The notes beneath the pieces are model-generated. The model saw nothing but the letters and a program-made list of their open reading frames with translations. It had not been told where the DNA came from and ran no database searches. The translations under genes were made by a program, and so were the position numbers. Source: Paraburkholderia sp. BL21I4N1 (lineage in GTDB: Bacteria > Pseudomonadota > Gammaproteobacteria > Burkholderiales > Burkholderiaceae). Taken from it: a DNA stretch of 64,000 nucleotides. The stretch spans positions 124,001-188,000 of the forward strand of contig NZ_PVEN01000002.1 of assembly GCF_002973525.1 (NCBI RefSeq), given 5' to 3'. Numbering within the stretch: the first letter of the stretch is position 1; every line of letters begins with the position of its first letter. Shown one piece after another: positions 16,658-25,889 of the stretch.

Positions 16658-18001
16658 ATGAAACGCAAACCGCTTTACAAGGTGCTGTACGTGCAGGTGA
16701 TCGTCGCGATCGTGATCGGCGTGGCCTTCGGTCATTACTGGCCGACGCACGCGGTGGCCATGAAACCGCTCGGCGACGCCTTTATCAAACTCGTGCGCAT
16801 GATCATCAGCCCAGTGATTTTCTGCACGGTCGTGACCGGCATTGCGAGCATGCACGACATGCGCAAGGTGGGCCGGGTCGGCGGCAAGGCGCTGCTGTAT
16901 TTCGAGGTCGTGTCGACACTCGCGCTGGCGATTGGTTTGCTGGCCGCGCATCTGCTGCAACCCGGCGCGGGCTTCAACGTCGACCCCGCCACGCTCGACG
17001 CGGGCGCGGTGTCGTCCTATACGGCGCAAGCCGCGCATGGCGAAGGGCTCGCGGGCTTCTTCATGCACATCATTCCCGAGACGTTTGCCGGTGCGTTCAC
17101 GCAGGGCGACATTCTGCCGGTGCTGCTGATCGCCATGCTGTTCGGCACCGCGCTCGCCGTGATGGGCGAACCCGCGAAACCGCTGATCGGCCTGATCGAA
17201 TTGCTGTCGAAAACCTTCTTCAGAATCGTGCGGATGATCACCAGCCTCGCACCGCTCGGCGCGTTCGGTGCGATCGCCTTCACGATCGGCAAATACGGCA
17301 TCGTCTCGTTGCTGCCGATGATGAAACTGATCGGCACGTTCTATCTGACCGCATTTCTATTCGTGTCCTGCGGCCTTGGCCTGATTGCGCGGGCCTGCGG
17401 CTTCAGTCTGTGGCGCTTCGTGGTCTATATCAAGGACGAACTGCTGATAGTGCTCGGCACGTCGACCTCCGAAGCCGCGTTGCCGCAATTGATGGAGAAG
17501 CTCGAACGCCTCGGCTGCTCGCGTGGGATCGTCGGACTCGTGGTGCCCACCGGCTACTCGTTCAACCTGGACGGCACCAATATCTACATGACGTTGGCGG
17601 TGCTGTTTCTCGCTCAGGCCACCAATACACATTTGACGATCGCGCAGGAGATCACCTTGCTGGCGGTGACGATGCTGACGTCGAAGGGATCGACAGGCGT
17701 GACGGGCGCGGGATTCATCACGCTGGCCGCGAGTCTTTCCGTGGTGCCGACCGTGCCGGTGACGGCGATGGTGCTGATACTCGGCATCGACCGTTTCATG
17801 TCCGAGTGCCGCGCGTTGACCAATACGATGGGCAACGGCGTGGCGTCGATCGTGATCGCGGCGTGGGAAAAGGAACTGGATCGCGACCGGATGAAATCGG
17901 CGCTCGCGAAACCGGGGCGTGAGGCGCCGGCGGCGCAGGCGGAGACGGAGGTTGCGGTGAATAGCATGCCGCAGCGCGAAGAGGCGCAACGTTCCGCGTG
18001 A
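16658..18001 (+). CDS. dctA: C4-dicarboxylate/proton symporter DctA
   Basis: A 447-residue DAACS-family carrier, starting at ATG 16658 behind GGAGGAGAC. It has multiple membrane helices, the serine-rich [13 protein letters not shown] hairpin, and the signature [21 protein letters not shown] followed by [14 protein letters not shown]. DctA takes up succinate, fumarate, malate and related acids across the inner membrane. It closes the operon of hydrolase-leuC-leuD and probably supplies their dicarboxylate substrate. A C-terminal hydrophilic tail ([11 protein letters not shown]) is variable in the family. Confidence 0.93.
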   Translation: MKRKPLYKVLYVQVIVAIVIGVAFGHYWPTHAVAMKPLGDAFIKLVRMIISPVIFCTVVTGIASMHDMRKVGRVGGKALLYFEVVSTLALAIGLLAAHLLQPGAGFNVDPATLDAGAVSSYTAQAAHGEGLAGFFMHIIPETFAGAFTQGDILPVLLIAMLFGTALAVMGEPAKPLIGLIELLSKTFFRIVRMITSLAPLGAFGAIAFTIGKYGIVSLLPMMKLIGTFYLTAFLFVSCGLGLIARACGFSLWRFVVYIKDELLIVLGTSTSEAALPQLMEKLERLGCSRGIVGLVVPTGYSFNLDGTNIYMTLAVLFLAQATNTHLTIAQEITLLAVTMLTSKGSTGVTGAGFITLAASLSVVPTVPVTAMVLILGIDRFMSECRALTNTMGNGVASIVIAAWEKELDRDRMKSALAKPGREAPAAQAETEVAVNSMPQREEAQRSA

Positions 18002-18094
18002 TGGTCACGTGTCGTGGCGAGCACGCCGCGTTCACGCGCCGGGTTGGCGTTCAGCGTGGCGTGGCATAGCGCGTGCAGCGAAACGCGCTGCTCG

Positions 18095-18799
18095 TTACTT
18101 CGACTCCGCCGCCTCGAAGCGCTTTACCGCGCCCACGATATCGTTGCGCAATTGCCTTAACGCCGCCTGCCGCGCGTCGGGTGGCACAAGTCCCTGCCAC
18201 AACAGATCGCTCAACGACGCAGCCGTCGCTTCGATGTCGACGGCCCGCTGTTTGCGTACCGCGTCCCACAACACGTGCTCCATCGGACCATATACCGCCG
18301 AACGCAGCAGACCGAGCGGCATGTCGGCCCGCACGTCGCCACTCGCAATACCCTCGGCAAGTACCTGCATCATCGGCGCCGTATAACGTCGTTGCAGTTC
18401 GACGATGACGTCGCCGAACTTGTCGTCTTTCTCGCGCCCCTCGGAAAGAATCAGCGCGCACAAGCCGGTTCCGTCCACCGTCAACCGATAGAGATGCGTG
18501 TGCACCAGATACGCGAATTTGCTGCGGGTGCCGTCGATCAGCGGCAATTCGCCTTCCACCTGCGCGATGATTTCATCGTACCAATTGCTCAACACCCGTA
18601 CGCATAGATCCCGCTTGCTGGCGAAGTACGTAAAGATCGTCGCCTCCGATACTTCTACCCGTCGCGCTATCTCCGTCATTGTGGCGGACGCATAGCCAAC
18701 CTCGGAAAACACCAGACGGGCCGCCTCGAGAATCGCCCTCAGACGTTGCTCGGAACGCGCCTGCACAGGCACACGGCGGGATGAGGCGGATACGGTCAT
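18095..18799 (-). CDS. TetR family transcriptional regulator
   Basis: The 234-residue regulator has a TetR N-terminal domain: LRAILEAARLVFSEVGYASATM, EIARRVEVSEATIFTYFASKRDLC. The C-terminal domain is long and helical, without a family I can name. It is divergent from the SDR/acyl-CoA synthetase/Lrp operon. The gap holds two 15-bp TTGAG-N5-CTCAA dyads. Repression of both directions, relieved by an acyl-CoA or fatty-acid ligand, is the likely mechanism. The ligand is inference from the neighbours. Confidence 0.92.
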   Translation of the reverse strand: MTVSASSRRVPVQARSEQRLRAILEAARLVFSEVGYASATMTEIARRVEVSEATIFTYFASKRDLCVRVLSNWYDEIIAQVEGELPLIDGTRSKFAYLVHTHLYRLTVDGTGLCALILSEGREKDDKFGDVIVELQRRYTAPMMQVLAEGIASGDVRADMPLGLLRSAVYGPMEHVLWDAVRKQRAVDIEATAASLSDLLWQGLVPPDARQAALRQLRNDIVGAVKRFEAAESK

Positions 18800-18830
18800 G
18801 GTCGAGAAAGAAGGGGTAGGTGTATTTTAG

Positions 18831-18845
18831 TTGAGTCTAGCTCAA
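18831..18845. promoter_or_regulatory. TetR operator 1 (TTGAG-N5-CTCAA)
   Basis: TTGAGTCTAGCTCAA is a 15-bp dyad placed just upstream of a minus-strand TAAAAT (18829-18824) that could be the -10 of the tetR gene. It is 14/15 identical to the reverse complement of operator 2. Confidence 0.6.
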
Positions 18846-18909
18846 ACATGTTCCGAGTAAAAGCTGCTATGAAGCCAATGAAAAAAATTTATTCGACACT
18901 GTGCATTCA

Positions 18910-18930
18910 TATAACTTGAGCTAAACTCAA
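18910..18930 (+). promoter_or_regulatory. operon -10 element and TetR operator 2
   Basis: TATAAC at 18910-18915 is a plausible -10 for the SDR operon. It abuts the dyad TTGAGCTAAACTCAA at 18916-18930, 85 bp from operator 1 centre to centre. A repressor bound here would cover the transcription start. Confidence 0.6.
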
Positions 18931-18965
18931 AAAATAACATCGAGCCGCCTGTGAAGGAGACACCC

Positions 18966-19883
18966 ATGCCCATTGCTCCACCCGATACGTCGGCGCCGTC
19001 GAACGGCTATCGTTCCGTCTTCCGCGAAGGGTTGTTCGCGAGCAAGGTCGTTGTGGTCACGGGAGCGGGAAGCGGACTGGGCCGGTGTACGGCGCACGAG
19101 CTCGCCTCGTTGGGCGCCACGATTGCACTGATCGGTCGTAGCGTGGACAAACTCGAAGCCGTGCAAGCCGAACTTGTCGCCGACCACCCAAAGGTCAGCG
19201 GCCATCGACTCTACGCCTGCGATATCCGCAACGAACAACAGGTGCGCGAGGCAGTCACGGCGGTCGTTCGGGATCTCGGCCGTATCGACGGGCTCTTCAA
19301 CTGCGCCGGCGGACAATTCCCCGCGAGGCTGGAGTCGATCTCGCTGAACGGCTGGGACGCGGTGGTGCGCAATAACCTGCACGGTACGTTCCTGATGTCC
19401 CGCGAGTGCTACACGCAATGGATGCAGCACCACGGCGGCGCCATCGTCAATATGCTGGCGGACATCTGGGGCGGCATGCCCGGCATGGGCCACTCCGGCG
19501 CAGCGCGCGCGGGTGTGTGGAACTTCACGGAAACGGCGGCGTGCGAATGGGGGCACGCAGGGGTCAGGGTCAACGCGGTCGCACCGGGCTGGATTGCCTC
19601 CGCCGGTATGGACAGCTATGACGAAACCTACCGGGCGTTGCTGCGCTCGCTGAAGCATAAAGTGCCGTTGCAACGCTTCGGTACCGAGTCGGAACTGGCG
19701 AGCGCGGCCGTGTTTCTGCTGTCCGAGGCGTCGACGTTCATCAACGGCACGGTGATTCGCGTGGACGGCGGCGTGCCGAATGCGCGCCACTCGTGGCCGC
19801 TGCCGGCTGCGGAGCGTACGATCGAATACAACGGTTTTCCACGCTACCAACCGCCAACCGGCTTGCAGGAGCAGACACGATGA
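18966..19883 (+). CDS. SDR oxidoreductase, 2,4-dienoyl-CoA reductase-like
   Basis: 305 residues from ATG 18966 behind AAGGAGA. It has GAGSGLG, NCAGGQFPA, the region GHSGAARAGVWNFTETAACEW and VNAVAPGWI. This pattern resembles 2,4-dienoyl-CoA reductases and trans-enoyl-CoA reductases, which lack the classical YxxxK tyrosine; here the usual lysine is Arg. Its stop overlaps the start of an acyl-CoA synthetase gene (ATGA), so the product probably acts on the CoA ester made by that enzyme. The C-terminus is extended by about 30 residues after the VDGG motif. Confidence 0.85.
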   Translation: MPIAPPDTSAPSNGYRSVFREGLFASKVVVVTGAGSGLGRCTAHELASLGATIALIGRSVDKLEAVQAELVADHPKVSGHRLYACDIRNEQQVREAVTAVVRDLGRIDGLFNCAGGQFPARLESISLNGWDAVVRNNLHGTFLMSRECYTQWMQHHGGAIVNMLADIWGGMPGMGHSGAARAGVWNFTETAACEWGHAGVRVNAVAPGWIASAGMDSYDETYRALLRSLKHKVPLQRFGTESELASAAVFLLSEASTFINGTVIRVDGGVPNARHSWPLPAAERTIEYNGFPRYQPPTGLQEQTR

Positions 19884-21559
19884 ACCTCGACGGCCAGACC
19901 TACGAATCGCTAACGGCCGGCTTCGCGTGGCGGATTCCGCCGCGTTACAACATCGGCGTGGATGTCTGCGATAAATGGGCCGATGGTTCAGGACGCCTCG
20001 CGCTGATCTATGAAGATCCCGAAGGCCGGGCCACGCACTACACGTTCGACGAATTGAAGGCGCTGTCGGATCGCTTCGCCAACGCGCTGCTCGCCTCGGG
20101 CGCACAACGCGGCGACCGCGTCGGCATCTTTCTGTCGCAGTCCATCGAGACGGCCGTCGCGCACCTCGCCGCGTACAAGGCGGGCATGGTGGCCGTGCCG
20201 CTGTTCGCGCTGTTCGGTATCGATGCGATCGAACATCGCCTGGGCGATAGCGGCGCAGTCGCATTGATCACGGACAACGCGGGTGTGCAAAAGATCGCCG
20301 GGATTCGCGCGGCCTTACCGGCGCTGCGCAATGTGTTCAACGTCGATATGGCCGATGAAAGCGCCTACGAGGCCACACAAGCCAACCCGGTGCGTTCGTT
20401 CTGGTACGCGCTGAATCATGCGCCTGCGGGTTTCACACCCGCCGATACCCGCGCCGACGATCCCGCCGTCATCATCTACACTTCCGGCACGACTGGCAAA
20501 CCGAAGGGGGCGTTGCACGGTCATCGCGTTCTGCTCGGGCATCTACCGGGCGTCGAGTTGTCGCAACAGGGTTTCCCCGCGCAGGCCACGCTCATGTGGA
20601 CGCCCGCCGACTGGGCATGGATCGGCGGTCTGTTCGACGTGTTGCTGCCTTCGTGGCATCACGGCGTTGCCGTCCTGGCGCGCCGTTTTGCGAAATTCGA
20701 CGGCCAGGCGGCGTTCGATCTGATGGCGCGTCACGCGGTGTCGCATACGTTTTTGCCGCCGACCGCGTTGAAGATGATGCGCGGTGTCGAGCATCCGGAG
20801 CGCTGGCCGCTTGCGCTGCGCTCGGTGGCGAGCGGCGGTGAGTCGCTCGGTGAGGAACTGATCGGTTGGGGCCGCAAGGCGCTCGGCGTCACGATCAACG
20901 AGTTCTATGGGCAAACGGAGTGCAACGTGGTGGTGTCGTCGTGCGCGGCACTGTTCGAACCGTGCTTCGGCGCGATCGGCCGCGCGGTGCCCGGGCATCA
21001 CGTCGCGATTGTCGACGCCGACGGCAACGAACTACCGCAAGGCGCGATCGGCGACATCGCGGTGGCCGCGCCCGATCCGGTCATGTTCCTCGGCTATTGG
21101 GGCAACGAGGCGGCCACGCGCGAGAAGTACCGCGGCAAGTTCCTGGTGACCGGCGACCTCGGCACGCGCGACGCGGACGGCTTCATCCGCTTCGTCGGTC
21201 GTGGCGACGACGTGATTACCAGCGCGGGCTACCGGATCGGCCCGGCTTCGATCGAAGATTCGCTGCTGCGTCATCCGGCGGTATCGATGGCGGCCGTGAT
21301 CGGCGCACCGGATCGCGAACGCACCGAAATCGTCATGGCGTTCGTGGTGCTGAAAGCCGGCTTTATCGGCGACGACGCATTGGTGCGTGACATCCAGCAG
21401 CACGTCAAGACACGCCTTGCCGCGCACGAGTATCCGCGCGAGATCCGCTTTGTCGACAGTTTGCCGTTGACGGCGACCGGCAAGGTGATTCGCCGCGCGC
21501 TGCGCGACGGACTCGGGCAAGATGGCGAGCATCCCGCCGCGAAACCTCAATCCCGATGA
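19880..21559 (+). CDS. acyl-CoA synthetase (AMP-binding)
   Basis: The 559-residue adenylating enzyme starts at ATG 19880, overlapping the SDR stop. The P-loop is YTSGTTGKPKGALHGHR. Other motifs are NEFYGQTECNVV (A5), GDLGTRDADGFIRFVGRGDDVI (A7-A8) and the C-terminal lysine in TATGKVIRRALR. The overall pattern is closest to medium-chain or acetyl-CoA-synthetase-like enzymes that activate carboxylic acids with ATP and CoA. It would feed the dienoyl-CoA-reductase-like SDR. The exact acid is not readable from sequence. Confidence 0.92.
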   Translation: MNLDGQTYESLTAGFAWRIPPRYNIGVDVCDKWADGSGRLALIYEDPEGRATHYTFDELKALSDRFANALLASGAQRGDRVGIFLSQSIETAVAHLAAYKAGMVAVPLFALFGIDAIEHRLGDSGAVALITDNAGVQKIAGIRAALPALRNVFNVDMADESAYEATQANPVRSFWYALNHAPAGFTPADTRADDPAVIIYTSGTTGKPKGALHGHRVLLGHLPGVELSQQGFPAQATLMWTPADWAWIGGLFDVLLPSWHHGVAVLARRFAKFDGQAAFDLMARHAVSHTFLPPTALKMMRGVEHPERWPLALRSVASGGESLGEELIGWGRKALGVTINEFYGQTECNVVVSSCAALFEPCFGAIGRAVPGHHVAIVDADGNELPQGAIGDIAVAAPDPVMFLGYWGNEAATREKYRGKFLVTGDLGTRDADGFIRFVGRGDDVITSAGYRIGPASIEDSLLRHPAVSMAAVIGAPDRERTEIVMAFVVLKAGFIGDDALVRDIQQHVKTRLAAHEYPREIRFVDSLPLTATGKVIRRALRDGLGQDGEHPAAKPQSR

Positions 21560-22083
21560 CTGAAGACTCCCGTCCGCCTTCGAGCCGATCCGGCAAGGCG
21601 CTGAAGACGCCCGGCGCGCAACCGGCCGTCGCGGCCGTGCTCGACGACACCGACCGCAAACTGCTGGCCCTGCTCGCGGAAGACGCCACGCGCACTTACG
21701 CGGAACTCGGCAAGCTGCTGTTTCTATCGGCGCCTGCCGTGCATGAACGCGCGCGACGTTTGAAGAAGGAAGGCGTCATCAAGGCGACCGTCGCCGCGCT
21801 CGATGCCGCGCGCCTGAACCGCCCGTTGCTTGCGTTCGTGCATGTCGATACGACGAGCTGGGCGGTCACGCGGCAACTGCTCGCGCTCAAGGAGCTCTCG
21901 GACGTCGAGGAGATTCACACGGTGACGGGGGAGAGCGCGATGCTACTCAAGGTCCGCACGCGCGATACGCAGACTCTCGAACAACTGCTGGCGCGGATTC
22001 ATGCCATTGAAGGGTTCACGGGCACGCGCAGTTATATTGCGCTGACCACGTATCTGGAGCGTGGGCCGAGTCCGGAGTTGTGA
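21556..22083 (+). CDS. Lrp/AsnC family transcriptional regulator
   Basis: A 175-residue protein whose start overlaps the preceding stop (ATGA). After a 25-residue polar leader it has the Lrp helix-turn-helix (LDDTDRKLLALLAEDATRTY, ELGKLLFLSAPAVHERARRLKKEGVI in part) and the RAM ligand domain (VEEIHTVTGESAMLLKVRTRD). Lrp proteins act as octamers sensing amino acids or related ligands. Being co-transcribed with the SDR and synthetase, it may add a second input to the operon already controlled by the TetR. Confidence 0.92.
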   Translation: MTEDSRPPSSRSGKALKTPGAQPAVAAVLDDTDRKLLALLAEDATRTYAELGKLLFLSAPAVHERARRLKKEGVIKATVAALDAARLNRPLLAFVHVDTTSWAVTRQLLALKELSDVEEIHTVTGESAMLLKVRTRDTQTLEQLLARIHAIEGFTGTRSYIALTTYLERGPSPEL

Positions 22084-22165
22084 CTTGGGCGGGGCGGCGC
22101 ATGTCGCGATGGCACCGCGCCACCCGTTCAACGCGATATCGCGTCACCCTGTCCCACGTTGCCGC

Positions 22166-22585
22166 TCATGCATGCAGCGACAAGCCCTTAACCGCTTTAT
22201 CGACCGCCTTCTTTAACCCGCGCACCGCCAGCCCGACGAGATCGGGTGCGTCCGCGGGTTCCGCGCGGAATACCTCGCGATTCGCCTGATCGTGGCCGGT
22301 GGAGAACATCGCACGCACATAGACGGCGCGCGTCAAGTCCCGCTCGATGCCCTGACGGAACGCGCGCAGCAAGCCGGCGCTGTCCGCCTGATACACCATC
22401 ATCGGTTGGCCGAGCAACCTCGCGTGCTGGCGGCCGGCGGCGTCTTCATACGGTTCGCCGAGCGCTTCGGGCGCGGCGCCCGCGATACCCGTCGCGAGAA
22501 ACGCGGTGACGTTGAGTTTTTGCCATACCGCCAGATCGTCCAGCACGATGATTGCAACTTTCGTATCGAATTCCATCTTCCCCAT
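22166..22585 (-). CDS. DUF2000 family protein
   Basis: About 139 residues (MGKMEFDTKVAIIVLDDLAV). The pattern KVAIIV.DDLAVWQKLNVTAFL, then the YEDAAGR and MVYQADSAGLLR segments, matches the DUF2000 family as I know it. That family is a small peptidyl-tRNA hydrolase-II-like fold of unknown function. ATGs at 22585 and 22576 are both possible starts. It is encoded alone, convergent with the Lrp gene and divergent from a glyoxalase-like gene. Confidence 0.72.
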   Translation of the reverse strand: MGKMEFDTKVAIIVLDDLAVWQKLNVTAFLATGIAGAAPEALGEPYEDAAGRQHARLLGQPMMVYQADSAGLLRAFRQGIERDLTRAVYVRAMFSTGHDQANREVFRAEPADAPDLVGLAVRGLKKAVDKAVKGLSLHA

Positions 22586-22870
22586 CGCTCCACGGCGCGT
22601 TAGCGCACAGATAAAAAACCGATCTACTGCCGAATGGTAAGGAAAGCACGGCGCTTGCGCACGGTCTCGCGGCAAAAACGAATGCGCTTCGCCAAACCCG
22701 CGCTCGCGTTGCGTCGCAAGCGGTTTTTGCCGAATGCCATTCGGCGCGCGTGCGTGCTGCAATGCAACCTGACGGGCACGACATAGGGCAAGTCCCTGGC
22801 GCGATTTAGCCGTGCATTACCACTCGCGTGGACAGCCTCCTAAACTTGAATCAAACAGGAGGGGACACCG

Positions 22871-23269
22871 ATGGCCAAACTCATCCACACGATGATCCGC
22901 GTGCAGGACCTGCCGCGTTCTCTGCAGTTCTATCAGAAGGCTTTCAATTTCGACGTCGCTCACCGGCTCGACTTTCCGGACTTCACGCTGGTCTATTTGC
23001 GCAACGACGAAGCCGACGCGGAAATAGAACTGACCTGGAATAAAGACCGCGTGGAACCGTATTCGCACGGCGATGGTTACGGTCACGTTGCCCTCTGCGT
23101 GGACGACGCGAACAGCGAGCGGCAGCGGCTGATCGCGCTCGGCATGACGCCCAACGATCTACGGGAATTTCACGACGACGGCGGCGAATTGCTGGCGCGC
23201 TACTTTTTCATTCAGGACCCGGACGGCTACAAGATCGAAGTGTTGGAACGCTACGGCCACTATCAATAG
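22871..23269 (+). CDS. gloA: glyoxalase I-like VOC protein
   Basis: A 132-residue vicinal-oxygen-chelate protein behind AGGAGGGGACACCG. It aligns along its length with E. coli GloA: H6 (IHTMIRVQDL), E53 (IELTWN), H72 (GYGHVAL) and E123 (DGYKIEVLE) occupy the four metal-ligand positions. This supports lactoylglutathione lyase activity, i.e. methylglyoxal detoxification with glutathione. It stands alone. Burkholderiaceae usually have another gloA, so this may be a paralogue. Confidence 0.85.
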   Translation: MAKLIHTMIRVQDLPRSLQFYQKAFNFDVAHRLDFPDFTLVYLRNDEADAEIELTWNKDRVEPYSHGDGYGHVALCVDDANSERQRLIALGMTPNDLREFHDDGGELLARYFFIQDPDGYKIEVLERYGHYQ

Positions 23270-23379
23270 AACAGGCAATCCGGCGGCCGCCGCGTGTTGT
23301 GTACTACCCCACAGAAACTATCTTGCATGGGACTCGCGTCGGCGCCACAGCGCCGGCTCCGGTCCACAAGGAGACAGAC

Positions 23380-24066
23380 ATGAAGACAACGGTCATTCCG
23401 ATCGTCGCGTCCGATCACGCACACGCCACGCATCATTCTCATGAGCCCGGGCACGGCCATGAGTCTCACCATGACCACCAGCATCGCGCGGCGCAGGCGG
23501 CGGCCGTGGCCATGCGCATTCCGCTCACGCGACGCGCGCTACTGCGCGGCACCGGTGTGTTGATGGGCACGCTCGCGTGGTCGTCGGTACTGTCGACGCT
23601 CGCGCCGAGTCGCGTCTGGGCGCTCGAACTGCAAGGGCTCGACACGCACCAGGGCGAAGTGATTCTCGCCTTCACGCGGCAACTCTATCCGCACGCCACG
23701 CTCGACAACGCGGTGTACGCACTGGTGGTCAAGGATCTCGACACGAAGGCGAAAGCCGATCCCGCCGTGCGTCAGCAGCTTGCCGACGGCGTCAGGCAAC
23801 TCGACGCGCAAGCCGGTTCCGACTGGCTCAAGCGGCCGCCCGCCGATCAGGCGCAGGACGTCGCGGCGCTTGCCGGTACGCCGTTCTTCAACACGATCCG
23901 CAGCACGGCGGTGGTGTCGCTGTACGCCAACACCATGGCCTATGCGCATTTCGGCTACGGCGCATCGGAGGGCGACGGCGGTTATCTGACCAAGGGGTTC
24001 AACAGTCTCTCGTGGCTGCCGAACCCGCCGGCCGGCGCTAGTGGTCCGATCCCTTCGGATAGTTAA
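23380..24066 (+). CDS. Tat-exported small subunit of a GMC-type dehydrogenase
   Basis: A 228-residue protein starting at ATG 23380 behind AAGGAGACAG. Residues 13-36 are very His-rich (HAHATHHSHEPGHGH, then HHDHQH). A twin-arginine signal (LTRRALLRGTG) with hydrophobic core and ALE-type cleavage follows near residue 85. The mature part resembles gluconate 2-dehydrogenase subunit 3. Such subunits are exported together with the flavoprotein encoded next, which has no signal of its own. The long His-rich n-region before the RR motif is unusual and could bind metal or a chaperone. Confidence 0.8.
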   Translation: MKTTVIPIVASDHAHATHHSHEPGHGHESHHDHQHRAAQAAAVAMRIPLTRRALLRGTGVLMGTLAWSSVLSTLAPSRVWALELQGLDTHQGEVILAFTRQLYPHATLDNAVYALVVKDLDTKAKADPAVRQQLADGVRQLDAQAGSDWLKRPPADQAQDVAALAGTPFFNTIRSTAVVSLYANTMAYAHFGYGASEGDGGYLTKGFNSLSWLPNPPAGASGPIPSDS

Positions 24067-24137
24067 CGGATGCGGCGAGTGCATGTGACTGGCGTATGGC
24101 CCTGAAGCGCGACGCCAGCCAACAATGGAGACACGAT

Positions 24138-25724
24138 ATGAATCAGGACAACAACAAGGTGCGGTTTTCGCACAACGACGACAAGGTCGTCGTCATCATC
24201 GGCTCAGGCGCGGGCGGCGGTACGCTCGCCAACGAACTGGCGCAGAAGGGCATCGACGTCGTGGTGCTGGAGGCGGGCAAACTGCATACGCAAGCGGATT
24301 TCACCACCGACGAATGGGGCGCGTTCCAGATGCTGTCATGGCTCGATAAACGCACCACGTCGGGCACCTGGCGTGTCGCCAAAGACTTCCCGAATCTGCC
24401 CGCATGGATCTGCAAAACCGTGGGCGGCACGACCACGCACTGGGCGGGCGCGAGCCTGCGCATCCAGCCGCACGAATTCAAGGCCAGGACTACGTACGGC
24501 GATATCAAGGACGCCAACCTGCTCGACTGGCCGCTCACCCGCGCGGAACTCGATCCCTACTACGACCGCGCGCAGCAGAAGATGGGCGTGACGCGCACCA
24601 ACGGTCTGCCGGGTTTGCCGGGCAACAACAACTTCAAGGTGATGTCGGCCGGGGCGATGAAGGTCGGCTACAAGGAATGCAACACCGGCCACATGGCGAT
24701 CAATAGCGTGGTGCGGGACGATCGCGCGCATTGCTTCCAGCGCGGCTTCTGTTTTCAGGGCTGCCGCACCGGCGCGAAATGGTCGACGCTGTACACCGAG
24801 TTGCCGCGCGCGCAGGCCACCGGGCATATGGAACTGCGCACGCAGGCGCACGTGGTGCGAATCGAGACCGACGCGCGCGGCAAAGCGAAAGAGGTGCTGT
24901 ACTACGACGGCAACGGTAAATTGCAGCGTCAGAAAGCACGCATCGTCGCGGTGGCCGGTAACTCGATCGAAACGCCGCGTCTGCTGTTGAACTCGCATTC
25001 GAGCAGGTTCCCGCAAGGACTCGCGAACGGCTCGGGGCAGGTAGGCCGCAATTACATGCGCCACACCACAGGCTCGGTGTACGCGGTGTTCAACGACAAG
25101 GTGGACATGTTCAAGGGCACCACGATGGCCGGCATTATCGAAGACGAAGCGGTGTTCAATCCGCAGCGCGGTTTCGCGGGCGGCTATCACATGGAGACCG
25201 TGTCGCTCGGACTGCCGTTTTACGCGGCGTTTCTGAACCCCGGCGCATGGGGGCCGACCTTCGCGCAGGCGATGGATCAGTACGCGTACACGGCCGGTAT
25301 GTGGATTGTCGGCGAAGACATGCCGCGCGACAGCAATCGCGTGACCTTGAATACCGACGTGAAAGATCAGTACGGCCAGCCGGTCGCCAACGTGCATTTC
25401 GACGATCATCCGAACGACGAAGCCATGCGCGAGCACGCGTTCAAGCAGGGTACCGCGGTGTATGAAGCCGCCGGCGCGAAGACGGTGTATCGCGTGCCGC
25501 CGTATCCGTCCACGCACAACCTCGGTACCGCACGCATGAGCGCACGTGCCGAAGACGGCGTGTGCAACAGTTTCGGCCAGACGCACGAAGTGTCGAACCT
25601 GTTCATCTCGGACGGTAGCCAGTTCACCACCGGCGCAGCGGAAAATCCGACCATGACGATCGTGACGCTGGCGATCCGGCAGGCCGATCACATCGCGGCG
25701 CAGATGGGCAAACGCACGGTGTAG
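24138..25724 (+). CDS. GMC family flavin oxidoreductase (large subunit)
   Basis: 528 residues from ATG 24138. The N-terminal FAD motif is VIIGSGAGGGTLANELA with LEAGK. The C-terminal GMC domain has HNLGTARMS and the FISDGSQFTTGAAENPT segment. It resembles the large subunit of membrane-bound gluconate, sorbitol or 2-ketogluconate dehydrogenases, which oxidise polyols or sugar acids in the periplasm and pass electrons to a cytochrome c. It lies 71 bp after the Tat small subunit. The usual third subunit, a multihaem cytochrome c, is not adjacent, so the electron acceptor is unclear. Confidence 0.9.
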   Translation: MNQDNNKVRFSHNDDKVVVIIGSGAGGGTLANELAQKGIDVVVLEAGKLHTQADFTTDEWGAFQMLSWLDKRTTSGTWRVAKDFPNLPAWICKTVGGTTTHWAGASLRIQPHEFKARTTYGDIKDANLLDWPLTRAELDPYYDRAQQKMGVTRTNGLPGLPGNNNFKVMSAGAMKVGYKECNTGHMAINSVVRDDRAHCFQRGFCFQGCRTGAKWSTLYTELPRAQATGHMELRTQAHVVRIETDARGKAKEVLYYDGNGKLQRQKARIVAVAGNSIETPRLLLNSHSSRFPQGLANGSGQVGRNYMRHTTGSVYAVFNDKVDMFKGTTMAGIIEDEAVFNPQRGFAGGYHMETVSLGLPFYAAFLNPGAWGPTFAQAMDQYAYTAGMWIVGEDMPRDSNRVTLNTDVKDQYGQPVANVHFDDHPNDEAMREHAFKQGTAVYEAAGAKTVYRVPPYPSTHNLGTARMSARAEDGVCNSFGQTHEVSNLFISDGSQFTTGAAENPTMTIVTLAIRQADHIAAQMGKRTV

Positions 25725-25889
25725 CGGGGTTAGTGGGTTCGTTGGCGGGTTCGCCAGGGCCAGCGCGGCGTTCGGGTTCGACGCGATTGTCGGGCGGCGG
25801 AGGCCGGCGTATGTTGGGCAGAAGCGGCGGTGTGCGGCGGCGTCGTGAAGGCGCCGCCGCACACCGCTGCGAAACACGGAGCAAACGTC

